49,770 nt of DNA, taken from positions 1-49,770 of the forward strand of contig JBCCDY010000027.1 in the NCBI GenBank assembly GCA_039030555.1. Reading direction: 5' to 3'. Source of the DNA: JBCCDY01 sp039030555. Its GTDB lineage: Bacteria > Bacteroidota > Bacteroidia > Cytophagales > Cyclobacteriaceae. Positions 41,801-48,965 of this stretch are shown here, piece by piece; the stretch's first letter is position 1, and every line of letters begins with the position of its first letter. The notes under the pieces were generated by a model, which saw nothing but the letters and a program-made list of their open reading frames with translations, did no database searches and was not told the origin of the DNA. Made by a program: the position numbers and the translations under genes.

Positions 41801-42522
41801 TGGCACAATATTCGGCTCTTATGGTTATGAAGAAGAACTTTCAGGAAGAGAAGATTTTGCAGTTGCTGAAACTTGAGAGAAAACGCTACTTCAAAGGTCG
41901 TAACGAAGAAGGAAACAGGGAAATGCCTCTGGCTCTGGTGCAATCCGGTCAGGAATATATTTACTACTCCAAAGGTTTGATCAACTTCTATGCTTTGCAG
42001 GATTACCTGAGTGAGGACAGTTTGAACAGGGCATTGAAACGTTTTATAGAAGACTGGAATAGCTTCGATGGAAAAGTGAAAACAACGACTCCTGACTACC
42101 CAACAACCATTCAGTTACTGGATTATATTGAAGAAATAACACCTGATAGCTTGAAATACGTTGTAGAAGAACTTTTCGAAGCTGTCGTGATTCATGACCA
42201 TAAGCTTACAGATGCCGCTTACAGAAAGGTAAATGCTGATCATTATGAAATCGATTTAAGTATGGAAACGATTAAATACAAAATGAATGAGGAGGGTGAG
42301 GAAGTATCGGTTACGCCCAATGATTGGGTGGAGATCAGTATTTACGCGGAAGATGAAGAGACTTTGATACACCTGAAAAAGTACAGAATTGTATCTGGTA
42401 AGACCCAGCTTAACATACAGCTAGACCAGCTGCCCTCAAAAGTGGTGGTTGATCCGAACTTTAAACTGCTCGATCTTGACCTGCGAAATAATGAGATGAA
42501 ATTGGTGGTTCAGGAGATTTGA
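38896..42522 (+). CDS. ABC-2 permease fused to M1-type metalloprotease
   Basis: 1208 aa. Residues about 1-590 have two groups of six membrane helices (two ABC-2 permease halves in one chain); the rest is an extracytoplasmic M1-type domain with a beta-saddle (IAVVYLEIDLDPEKRNFTVEG) and the zinc site HELAH (943-947) with Glu967 (in NESLAQY), a spacing of 19 rather than the usual 18 residues. The GxMEN exopeptidase motif is absent; this place reads AQSFPNTVPVSE. The fusion is typical of Bacteroidota. It could cut the cargo it exports or receive peptides at the surface. Partner ATPase upstream; the LytS/LytTR pair may control both. Confidence 0.93.
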   Translation: MWYEIFKFEIRYRLSRPETCIYFGILFLYSIVAVDIIYEGQLDPLSRNSPIIIARTMAIVSALFMMISSMVTGVAVLRDFDHRMESILFINPISKRNYLMGRFFGSLVILIFIFSSVPLGMSLGELMPWVDQQNLLPYNLWSYVHPFLFLVLPTLFFGGAIFFITGTLSRKLIVVYIQGFVFLILYVLAMSLAVGSDDLFWTALLEPFTFQSVRIATQAWTTAERNILMVPIEGLLLYNRLLWLAIGIVTLIVGHYLFDFKVLKEKTSGGKKKTGSLASEALHNDFSDLQIPFVKNQKDPLRWLRQLIQHTVFSFKWIVKEVPFWAIVICGAGILVISSFDLGTTFGVNSYPKTYLIVGELQENTLFFFLAIAIFYSGELIWKERGARIDEITDALPISDAIGIVGKFVALISSYTILFAAMILTGILFQALNGYYHFEIGVYLKGFFLKILPFLVLLTMTAFFFQVIINHKFIAHIAVVIFVFVVISIPLVFQWDHWLFSFGGGDLQSYSDMNGYGHFLKPYLWLKAYWLLFGLLLLTVAIVFSVRGKENIFLKRWKSSRLRVTPQLRNTAIFCFILFVSTGSFIFYHTNVLNRYWSIKEQKSLRAQYEKELKNLQYTPQPEIAVVYLEIDLDPEKRNFTVEGHYLLHNTHHESIEEIHIQKLPNDQVSIEYFEIDGGTDLDKTYENFGYSIYRLRNKLASDDTLKVAFRQEFVTKGFMESSNTDIVFNGTFFDNFYLPTIGYNRGVELRKDDDRKAFGLSQRPASAAINDSSRLKIGRSDGDGEEINFEVILSTSSDQTAIAPGRLHEEWKDGNRNYFHYKMDQPMSNFFSIVSARYETVQDTWVSENRQQSQPVNLEIFYHKGHEYNLDRMMHGMKRSFDYFTEHLGPYPYQQMRILEVPVYKNRAQSFPNTVPVSEDLGFIMNIDDEEDLDMVFFIMAHELAHQWWGHQVNPANVQGQYMINESLAQYSALMVMKKNFQEEKILQLLKLERKRYFKGRNEEGNREMPLALVQSGQEYIYYSKGLINFYALQDYLSEDSLNRALKRFIEDWNSFDGKVKTTTPDYPTTIQLLDYIEEITPDSLKYVVEELFEAVVIHDHKLTDAAYRKVNADHYEIDLSMETIKYKMNEEGEEVSVTPNDWVEISIYAEDEETLIHLKKYRIVSGKTQLNIQLDQLPSKVVVDPNFKLLDLDLRNNEMKLVVQEI

Positions 42523-42702
42523 AAAGTTAATTGTTATTTTTTCAATAATGAAAGTCCGCCCTTAGCAATAATTACTTTTTTAAAAATCCAATTCAGATAA
42601 ACTTTATTTACTGGCCCTAAAGCAGCTTTTGATCTTATTAATTATTCCAGGCATTCAAATTTCAATATTTATTTCTATAAGGAACTGAATTACTAATTAA
42701 AA

Positions 42703-42722
42703 TGTATTACATTTGTAATACA
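42703..42722. promoter_or_regulatory. Toxin-antitoxin operator overlapping the -7 box
   Basis: Perfect palindrome TGTATTAC-ATTT-GTAATACA, 12 bases before the antitoxin ATG. The TACATTTG inside it (42708-42715) matches the Bacteroidota -7 box TAnnTTTG exactly. A repressor bound here would block the promoter, which is how ribbon-helix-helix antitoxins usually control their operons. Confidence 0.7.
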
Positions 42723-42733
42723 AATATATAAAA

Positions 42734-42982
42734 ATGCTGAATGTAAGATTAACAAAAGACACGGAGAAGCAACTCAATGAATACTGCCAGGATGAAGGAG
42801 TTACTAAATCTATGGTGGTCAAAGAAGCTCTGGTTGCTTACCTCTCTCAAAAGAAGGTTTCTAAAAGCCCTTATGAGGCAGGCGAGGATCTTTTCGGGCA
42901 GGAGGGAAGTGGTGTCACTAATCATTCAGCTACTTACAAACAGAAACTAAAAGACAAGATTCGTGGCAAGCACACTCATTGA
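42734..42982 (+). CDS. Ribbon-helix-helix antitoxin (VapB-like)
   Basis: 82 aa. The N-terminal 45 residues are a CopG/Arc-type ribbon-helix-helix: a strand LNVRLTKDTEKQLNEYC, then a helix pair VTKSMVVKEALVAYLSQ. The C-terminal half (YEAGEDLFGQEGSG) is a flexible tail, which in such antitoxins wraps and inhibits the toxin. It overlaps the toxin gene by 20 bases. An operator palindrome sits over its promoter, fitting autorepression. Confidence 0.9.
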   Translation: MLNVRLTKDTEKQLNEYCQDEGVTKSMVVKEALVAYLSQKKVSKSPYEAGEDLFGQEGSGVTNHSATYKQKLKDKIRGKHTH

Positions 42983-43373
42983 TGCCGGTCCACTGATTGC
43001 CCTGTTCGATAAAAATGATCAGTATCATCAGCAAGCGTTATCTTTTTTACAAAATAACGATACATCGCTAATCACCACATGGCCTGTGGTTACCGAAGTG
43101 TCTCATATGCTTGATTTTAGTACTAAAACTCAAATGAACTTCCTGAAATGGATTAACCGCGGTGGACTTCGGGTTTTTGAACTTGAATTTTACCACATCA
43201 TCAGGATTATCGAACTCAGCGAAAAGTTTGATGACGTACCAATGGACCTGGCTGATGCCTCATTAATCGTTGCTTCAGAAACACTGCACATCGAAGAAAT
43301 AGCCAGTATTGATTCCGACTTCTACATTTACAGAAATGTTCGAAATCAGTATTTGAACAACGTGATTAAATAA
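42963..43373 (+). CDS. PIN-domain toxin (VapC-like), GTG start
   Basis: 136 aa, start GTG at 42963 inside the antitoxin gene. PIN-domain acidic residues are in place: Asp7 (LIDAGPLIALFD), Glu45 (VVTEVSHML), Asp95/Asp98 (PMDLADASLI) and Asp117/Asp119 (SIDSDF). VapC toxins are RNases that cleave tRNA or rRNA. The coupling, order and shared operator support a working type II system. The fold is nearer to the PIN subfamily with a DLADASLIVAS motif. Its RNA target is not predictable. Confidence 0.92.
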   Translation: MASTLIDAGPLIALFDKNDQYHQQALSFLQNNDTSLITTWPVVTEVSHMLDFSTKTQMNFLKWINRGGLRVFELEFYHIIRIIELSEKFDDVPMDLADASLIVASETLHIEEIASIDSDFYIYRNVRNQYLNNVIK

Positions 43374-43406
43374 GGCTTTCTCTTTAAAATTTAAATTATA
43401 AAGTCA

Positions 43407-44153
43407 TTATTTTTTGTTGGGGTTTTTGAACTTCTTACCGTGCCCGGGAACTATCCAGTCAACCTGAGTGATCCATTCCTTTCTGTTCTCTTCCAATGCT
43501 TCCGGGTCTTCAGCTAACCGATCTGTTTTCGGAGCAAATTGATCATTCCACCAGAGGTGAGTCAGGAAATAAAGTCCTTCTTCTGTTTCTACTAGTAGAC
43601 TGGCATCCTGTTCCGTATGTCCGGGGGTTTGAACTACTTTTACACCTTTAGTCATTTCGTATCCATCGGGGTGATCACTCCAGACATCATCTTTGTAAGT
43701 GGCCCAAAAGTCTACAACCGTAGCATTGGGAAAAGCACCTACTCTCGTAGTATGATCAGGGTGATGATGACTTATGAATACATGAGTAACAGCTTCGGCC
43801 TCAACACCCAGTCCTTTCATTTGAGAAATGATACCGTCCCAGGTTCCTTTTGCGGTCATTCCGGGGTCTGCTACTATGACCATGTCTTCTGTACGAATGA
43901 GCGAAATGGTACTAGCTACTTTTCTGGCGCCCTCAGGGTCTACGCCGGGCGAAGGCTCTTTTCCTTCAATAGGCTGAACATAACCATCGTAAAGGACATC
44001 AACAACAGGCATACCCTGATGTGAATAGTTAGGGTTTTCAACTTCCTTCTCCGGAGAGGTCTTTACTGTTTCCTCATTTTGGCTGGCGGTATTCTGATTT
44101 TGACACGCTGTGAGAGTAACTAGTACACACCACAGATAGATTAAATTTCTCAT
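43407..44153 (-). CDS. MBL-fold metallo-hydrolase, lipoprotein
   Basis: 248 aa. Signal peptide with lipobox LTAC (Cys17). Metal-binding motif SHHHPDHT gives His129, His131, Asp133, His134; further ligands are His in QTPGHTEQDAS and in VPGHG. The layout recalls the MBLAC1-like branch of the superfamily. It is anchored in the periplasm or outer membrane; substrates could be lactones, thioesters or RNA. Convergent with the toxin gene, and upstream is an otherwise featureless 260-base gap leading to the coiled-coil gene. Confidence 0.9.
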   Translation of the reverse strand: MRNLIYLWCVLVTLTACQNQNTASQNEETVKTSPEKEVENPNYSHQGMPVVDVLYDGYVQPIEGKEPSPGVDPEGARKVASTISLIRTEDMVIVADPGMTAKGTWDGIISQMKGLGVEAEAVTHVFISHHHPDHTTRVGAFPNATVVDFWATYKDDVWSDHPDGYEMTKGVKVVQTPGHTEQDASLLVETEEGLYFLTHLWWNDQFAPKTDRLAEDPEALEENRKEWITQVDWIVPGHGKKFKNPNKK

Positions 44154-44401
44154 AAATACAGGTTTATAGCTTAGGTTGAACTTTTCAAAAAGTTACATAT
44201 AGTTTATGAATTCATGAACCGGAAGCTGAAATCTTATTTTATTGCATTAAATCAGTATATAATTTTTTTAAGTTGAGTTATAATCTTATTGAGATTGCTA
44301 CTTAAATCTCATTTTTTTCATAAAAAATCAACGATTTTGCGTTATCAATAGTAGTGATAACCATAGGATCTAGTGTCTTTAGAAAATAGTATTATTCGTA
44401 G

Positions 44402-44409
44402 TAAATTTG
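44402..44409 (+). promoter_or_regulatory. Candidate -7 box (TAAATTTG)
   Basis: Exact TAnnTTTG match, five bases before the ATG of the coiled-coil gene, which would give a very short leader. No clear -33 TTG is present at the expected distance, so the match is unsupported by a second element. The rest of the gap 44154-44401 holds nothing I can name. Confidence 0.35.
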
Positions 44410-44413
44410 TGAT

Positions 44414-45010
44414 ATGAAGAAAATGGTACGGTTAGCTTTAAGTATTTGTGTCTTGTTTTCGATAAATCCGGGTATGCAGGCTCAGGATTCTAAGGTAAGC
44501 ATCCCACAACGGTTTGAAGATATGGTAGAAGATAGTGAATCATTTAAGCAGTACCAATTAATCACGAGAAGTAACCTCACTAGCTTTTTGAACATACTGA
44601 ATGATTCTCTGGAATCCGCTCAGACAAGAGAAAGTTTGCTGGTGAGTGAAGTAGATATGCTGAAAGCTGAAGTTGCGAGTTTGAATGCTAAAATAGAGGT
44701 TCTAAATGCTGATTTAGCAGAAAGTAACAGTAAGAATGATACGATCTCTTTTCTGGGCATACCCTTTCAAAAATCAGTATATCATTTGATTGTTTGGACA
44801 TTGGTGTTGGCATTGGCCGTATTTTTTGGAGTTGCGTATGCTATGTACAACAGAAGTAACAGGCTTACGAAAAATGCACAAAAAGAAGTTCAGCGCATCA
44901 ATAATGAGTTTGAAGTATTCAGAATGAATGCGAAACAGAAGCAGGTTAAAATTAAAAGAGAGCTACAGACCGCTTTAAATAAGCTGGACGAAAAAGGGAT
45001 TAAGGTCTAA
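44414..45010 (+). CDS. Coiled-coil membrane protein of unknown function
   Basis: 198 aa. Signal peptide (LALSICVLFSINPGMQAQ), then a helical periplasmic segment ending in a heptad-rich coiled coil (LLVSEVDMLKAEVASLNAKIEVLNADLAE), one membrane helix (SVYHLIVWTLVLALAVFFGVAYAMY), and a basic cytoplasmic helix (QKEVQRINNEFEVFRMNAKQKQVKIKRELQ). The topology is periplasmic coil to cytoplasmic basic tail. Proteins of this plan in Bacteroidota are often mis-annotated as tRNA methyltransferases; I see no methyltransferase motif. Function unknown. Confidence 0.82.
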   Translation: MKKMVRLALSICVLFSINPGMQAQDSKVSIPQRFEDMVEDSESFKQYQLITRSNLTSFLNILNDSLESAQTRESLLVSEVDMLKAEVASLNAKIEVLNADLAESNSKNDTISFLGIPFQKSVYHLIVWTLVLALAVFFGVAYAMYNRSNRLTKNAQKEVQRINNEFEVFRMNAKQKQVKIKRELQTALNKLDEKGIKV

Positions 45011-45154
45011 ATTGCTTTCTCATCTCTTTACTCCTCATAATGACGAATGCTCTCAATAGTTTTTAGTAAACACAGACTGAAGCTTATTTCCTTATAGTAG
45101 ACTATTTTAGTTATTCTTTTGTAAAAAGCACTCAAACACACATTGTATTTATTG

Positions 45155-45162
45155 TAGATTTG
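45155..45162 (+). promoter_or_regulatory. Candidate -7 box (TAGATTTG)
   Basis: Exact TAnnTTTG match seven bases before the ATG of the kinase-like gene at 45170. A TTG occurs at 45143, too close to act as -33. So it is a single-element guess. Confidence 0.35.
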
Positions 45163-45169
45163 GTGGTAC

Positions 45170-46138
45170 ATGCCAAAATTACAGGATGAGATCATTAAGC
45201 ACACTGGTGTTTCAGAAGTAGTAAAAGTACAATCCGTACAAACACTATGGAGTGGTTATGGGGAGATTAAAAGATATTTCTTGCGAGGAGGAAAATACTC
45301 AAGCATCATAGTTAAGGATATTAGGTGGCCAGATAAAATCAATCATCCAAGGGGCTGGAATACGGAATTATCACACAGACGAAAGTTAAAATCTTATCAG
45401 GTTGAAAAGAACTGGTATCAGAATTTTTCATTATTGACGAATGACTCCTGCAAGGTTCCCCGTATTTTTCAGGCGATGGAAGAAGAGGGTAGGGTACTAC
45501 TCATTATGGAAGATTTGGATCAAAGTGGCTACAACATCCGACTTGAGCCAGAATCGGTAATTTTGGATGACGCTAAAAATAGCCTTTCATGGTTAGCGCA
45601 CTTTCACGCTGTTTTCATGGGAAAAGATCCTCAAGGACTGTGGTCTATGGGGACATATTGGCACCTGGCCACCCGTCCTGATGAATGGAAAAAGATGGGA
45701 AATGTACTCCTTAAGAATGCCGCTAGGGATATTGACCGTCATCTGAGTAATGCGCAATTTCAGACCTTGGTGCATGGAGATGCTAAGCTGGCTAACTTCT
45801 GTTTTAGTGAAAAAGGAGATATCGCAGCTGTTGATTTTCAATATGTTGGTAAAGGCTGTGGAATGAAAGATGTGGCTTACTTCATTAGTAGTTGCTTTAG
45901 TGAGGAAGAATGTGGGAAATATGAAGAGGAGTTAATCACTCATTATTTTGAACAGTTGAAAACTTCATTGAGTAAAGAATTTGATTTTGAACTGATTAAA
46001 AAGGAGTGGGCTGAACTGTATAAATACGCATGGGCCGATTTTTACAGATTTCTGGATGGGTGGAGTCCTGAGCACTGGAAAATGCATGACTATAGCAAAA
46101 GACTAGCAGAACAGGCCATTAAAGAACTCGCTAAATGA
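45170..46138 (+). CDS. Ecdysteroid-kinase-like small-molecule phosphotransferase
   Basis: 322 aa, protein-kinase-like fold of the aminoglycoside/choline/ecdysteroid kinase type. The P-loop-side strand is SIIVKDIRWP; the hinge is LLIMEDLDQSGYNIR; the catalytic loop is LVHGDAKLANF (Asp204); the metal-binding Asp is Asp222 in AVDFQYVGKGCGMKDVAYFI. No signal peptide. In insects this family phosphorylates ecdysteroids; bacterial members have unknown alcohol or amine substrates. It overlaps the next gene by four bases (ATGA), a strong sign of translational coupling to a phosphatase, giving a kinase/phosphatase pair. Confidence 0.87.
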   Translation: MPKLQDEIIKHTGVSEVVKVQSVQTLWSGYGEIKRYFLRGGKYSSIIVKDIRWPDKINHPRGWNTELSHRRKLKSYQVEKNWYQNFSLLTNDSCKVPRIFQAMEEEGRVLLIMEDLDQSGYNIRLEPESVILDDAKNSLSWLAHFHAVFMGKDPQGLWSMGTYWHLATRPDEWKKMGNVLLKNAARDIDRHLSNAQFQTLVHGDAKLANFCFSEKGDIAAVDFQYVGKGCGMKDVAYFISSCFSEEECGKYEEELITHYFEQLKTSLSKEFDFELIKKEWAELYKYAWADFYRFLDGWSPEHWKMHDYSKRLAEQAIKELAK

Positions 46139-47013
46139 GTGTTTTAAGTTATACGGAATTAAGCGACCTGAATAAAATAGCTATAAAGGCTGCGACAGAA
46201 GCTGGTCAGTATATTCAGTCTCAGTTTGATGGGCAATATGTAAAGCAGCGCAAAGAGGGTGGAGATTCGCTGGCTTCTCAAGTTGTTACAGAAGTAGACC
46301 TGAAAGCACAGGAAATCATACTAAAGCATCTAAAGAAATCAATTCAGCTTCACGACTTTGGACTTTTGACCGAAGAATCTGCTGATGATCGTTCGAGATT
46401 GATAAAGGACTATTTCTGGTGCATTGATCCTATGGATGGTACACTGGCTTTCACGGAGCATAGGCCCGGTTATGCGGTTTCTATTGCGTTGATTTCAAAG
46501 TCTGGAGACCCGCTTGTTGGAGTGGTATATGTGCCGGATGAAGTTCTATGCTATTCAGCCACAAAGGGGTTGGGGATTAAGCTTAATGATTTGCCTTTTC
46601 TCAGGAAGGAAATTCAGGATGATGAAACGCTTCACGTTTATATGGATAGAAGCTTCAAATCTGAAGAATACTTTGATTCTGTGAAATTCAGATTTACTCA
46701 ATGGATGGAGCAGCAGAACCAGAATATTCAGTTTCACGCTGATTTTGGTGGCGTTCGAAATGCGATTGGTGTTATGACGTCAGGGCAAGGCTGTTACTTC
46801 AAATTTCCGAAGAAAAGAAAAGGATGCGGTAGCATTTGGGATTATGCTGCTACTCGTCTTTTTCTGGAAGAACTGGGGTTACATGTATCCAATGCGCAAG
46901 GCGATAGACTTCACCTGAACGATCCGAAAACCACGTTCATGAACAGTCAGGGCATTCTTTATGCAACTGATGAAAAGCTTAAAGAATTTATTTTAGAGCT
47001 TGGGAAGGGATAA
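46135..47013 (+). CDS. Inositol-monophosphatase/CysQ-family phosphatase
   Basis: 292 aa of the IMPase/3'(2'),5'-bisphosphate nucleotidase fold. Metal motifs: TEVD (52-55), EESADD (80-85), WCIDPMDGTLAF (Asp98, Asp101) and GSIWDYAAT (Asp236). This differs from canonical IMPase DxDGT by Met in DPMDGT. The family acts on inositol phosphate, fructose bisphosphate or phosphoadenosine phosphate; its length and the VTEVDLKA segment do not decide between them. It overlaps the kinase-like gene by four bases, so both probably act on one metabolite, one adding and one removing phosphate (inference). Confidence 0.88.
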   Translation: MSVLSYTELSDLNKIAIKAATEAGQYIQSQFDGQYVKQRKEGGDSLASQVVTEVDLKAQEIILKHLKKSIQLHDFGLLTEESADDRSRLIKDYFWCIDPMDGTLAFTEHRPGYAVSIALISKSGDPLVGVVYVPDEVLCYSATKGLGIKLNDLPFLRKEIQDDETLHVYMDRSFKSEEYFDSVKFRFTQWMEQQNQNIQFHADFGGVRNAIGVMTSGQGCYFKFPKKRKGCGSIWDYAATRLFLEELGLHVSNAQGDRLHLNDPKTTFMNSQGILYATDEKLKEFILELGKG

Positions 47014-47177
47014 AAGTAATAATGGTTTGAGAATTATAAAGATTTAGAGTTTACCATATTTTCTTAATAAGACAATCCCAATTAGAATTAAATAAGATGA
47101 ATACTAATAGCAGTAAAAATGTAGTTTTCTCGTAAGCTTTGTTTAACAATTGTTACCGAAATCCTAGATAAGACGTC

Positions 47178-47230
47178 ATTACGGAAATTTTCTTCATTTC
47201 TTTTCTGAAAAGAAGAAAATTATCCGTAAT
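47178..47230. repeat. Long inverted repeat in the IMPase-GH16 gap
   Basis: ATTACGGA-AATTTTCTTC at 47178-47195 pairs with GAAGAAAATT-ATCCGTAAT at 47212-47230, interrupted by a single bulged base, with an inner TTCTTTTCTGAAAAGAA element. No T tract follows. It stands about 110 bases upstream of the GH16 gene and 165 bases past the phosphatase stop, so it may be regulatory or a remnant of a mobile palindrome. Confidence 0.5.
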
Positions 47231-47259
47231 CTCAAATGTAAACTGATCAGATACTGGAT

Positions 47260-47292
47260 AAATAAAGGTTGTAAAAATATAAACCTTTATTT
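47260..47292 (+). terminator. Terminator-like hairpin before GH16 gene
   Basis: AAATAAAGGTT / AACCTTTATTT is an eleven-base perfect stem with an 11-base AT-rich loop; T residues continue to 47294. It would end a plus-strand transcript arriving from the kinase-phosphatase pair, though 247 bases beyond its stop. The AT-rich stem makes it a weak structure. The remaining part of the 326-base gap holds the inverted repeat at 47178-47230. Confidence 0.45.
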
Positions 47293-47339
47293 TTCGATGA
47301 CGCCAGTTTTTATTAATCTAACTCAGGTCTATAATACTT

Positions 47340-48191
47340 ATGTACTTTTCAACCTTGTTTAAAACCAGCTTTGTAGCTCTTCTTTGCCTGGTAGCTGTGG
47401 CCTGTTCCCGATCACAAAAAACACCTGAAACCGTTTCTGAAGAAAGGTTTAATAATCTCGTTTGGTCAGATGAATTTGATGGCTCGGGATCTATTGATAC
47501 AACTAAATGGTTTCATCAAACCCAATTACCAAGTGGTGGAAGTTGGTATAATGATGAGGTTCAACATTATACTGCCCGTGAAGACAATAGCTTTCTGGCT
47601 GACGGCTACCTCAACATGGTAGCTCAAAAAGAAATCTATACCGATCAAGGAGTTACTAAGGAATATACTTCCGCTCGCTTAAATTCGAAATTTGCTTTTA
47701 CCTATGGTAGGGTGGAATTTAGGGCCATGCTACCTGAAGGCTTTGGCACCTGGCCTGCGGTTTGGACGTTAGGTAAAGCCATAAACGAGCCCGGGGCTTA
47801 TTGGTATGAAAAAGGCTTTGGAGAGCTAAATTGGCCCGCCTGTGGAGAGATCGATATCATGGAACATTGGGGTAGAGAACAGGATAGCGTGAAAAGTGCT
47901 GTACATACCATTGCAAGTCATAAAAATGGGTTCACTACGTTTGATGGCCGGGAAATTCCCGGTGTATCCGATAACTTCCACGTATATGAACTGGAATGGA
48001 CAGAAGATCAGCTCGTATTCAGTGTGGATGATACCGTACACTATACTTACCAGCCTCAGATAAAAGATAAAGAGACCTGGCCTTTCAATAATGATCAATA
48101 CCTTCTATTGAACGTCGCCATAGAAGAAGAAATCGACTCTGCATTTGAGAGGGATACCATGGTGATCGATTTCATACGGGTATATCAATGA
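47340..48191 (+). CDS. Glycoside hydrolase family 16 lipoprotein
   Basis: 283 aa. Lipoprotein signal with lipobox VAVAC (Cys22). The GH16 beta-sandwich shows the start LVWSDEFDGSG, the TYGRVEFRAMLPEGFGTWPAVWTLG block, and the catalytic core GEIDIMEH with nucleophile Glu170, Asp172 and acid/base Glu175. GH16 enzymes of this plan cut laminarin (beta-1,3-glucan), agarose or carrageenan; the W-rich inner face (FGELNWPACGEID) is nearest to laminarinases, as an estimate. No SusC/SusD genes are in the window, so it is not in a classic polysaccharide-utilisation locus. Confidence 0.93.
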   Translation: MYFSTLFKTSFVALLCLVAVACSRSQKTPETVSEERFNNLVWSDEFDGSGSIDTTKWFHQTQLPSGGSWYNDEVQHYTAREDNSFLADGYLNMVAQKEIYTDQGVTKEYTSARLNSKFAFTYGRVEFRAMLPEGFGTWPAVWTLGKAINEPGAYWYEKGFGELNWPACGEIDIMEHWGREQDSVKSAVHTIASHKNGFTTFDGREIPGVSDNFHVYELEWTEDQLVFSVDDTVHYTYQPQIKDKETWPFNNDQYLLLNVAIEEEIDSAFERDTMVIDFIRVYQ

Positions 48192-48248
48192 CGAGTATTG
48201 AAGAATTGAATATCCGGAATAAGTCATATTTGATTTTTTGAGATAACT

Positions 48249-48317
48249 AGACCCTTCCTTCGTCAGGGTGACGCAGAGAGCTTAATTAAGAATGTCATTC
48301 CGACGAAGGAGGAATCT
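48249..48317. repeat. REP-like palindromic element
   Basis: The arms AGACCCTTCCTTCGTCAGGG (48249 onward) and GTCATTCCGACGAAGGAGGA (48294 onward) match in reverse complement at 18 of 24 positions over the full arms, more if G-U pairs are counted. GTCATTCCGACGAAGGAGGAATC-type sequences recur between genes in many Bacteroidota genomes. The other part of the 318-base gap (48318-48509) contains nothing I can support. Confidence 0.6.
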
Positions 48318-48509
48318 GACTACCTATTATTAAGCATAACGGATAATCGATTAAAGAATAACACTAATCTGTTGTACTAATTCTTTCTAAAGAATAGGTT
48401 TGAGAGTATTTTTGATTAAACTGTCTCTCGTCTGTTTTTAGAAGAGCTGAGGCTGAATGATTCAATGCTCGGGATGATAAGCTTCACCTGAAAAATACGA
48501 ACTACTCAG

Positions 48510-48821
48510 CTACTTTACTTTGAGTGTATTTTCAAATGGCTTTAGAATTTTATAGTCAGCAACGAATGTCCCGAAAGGAATAAGTGACGCGATCAATATC
48601 CAAAAAGAACGCTTTAAGCTCCATTGAAACCTGATTATGCATTGGAAGCTAAAAAAGATGTAAAGAATAAACAGCCACCCATGTGCCATTCCTACAATAT
48701 AGTTAGGCGTAGTTACACCTAGCATATACTTCAAAGGTATGGTTACTCCCAAGAGCAAATAGCTAATTCCTTCTATAATGGCTAATAGCCGAAGCCGACC
48801 TATGGCCGTTTTTATATTAAT
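48510..48821 (-). CDS. DUF3817 membrane protein with apparent ATT start
   Basis: 103 aa as given here. The family begins with an IGRLRLxxxxEGISxLLLL helix followed by GxxxPLKYxLG; both are encoded here, with GRLRLLAIIEGISYLLLG starting eight codons after an ATT at 48821. An in-frame TAG lies two codons before that ATT, and no ATG, GTG or TTG occurs between them. A TTG at 48758 would begin inside helix 1 and lose the first conserved motif. So the gene either uses ATT or has lost its ATG. Three helices, inner membrane. Function of DUF3817 unknown. Confidence 0.75.
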   Translation of the reverse strand: MNIKTAIGRLRLLAIIEGISYLLLGVTIPLKYMLGVTTPNYIVGMAHGWLFILYIFFSFQCIIRFQWSLKRSFWILIASLIPFGTFVADYKILKPFENTLKVK

Positions 48822-48965
48822 GGTAGTCTAAACAAGAAAAATAAAGTAAACTGATAATGAGTAGCCTGCAAATGTTGAAGGAACAAATAGGTTATATTTC
48901 AGATTCTGGATTTCAATTTGTCAAGGATTTCCATATTTGGAAGTCAAACGCTTTTGCGAAAAAAT

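Noticed and set aside
47178..47230. Terminator for the phosphatase gene
   Set aside because: No T tract follows the stem on either strand, so it is listed as an inverted repeat only.
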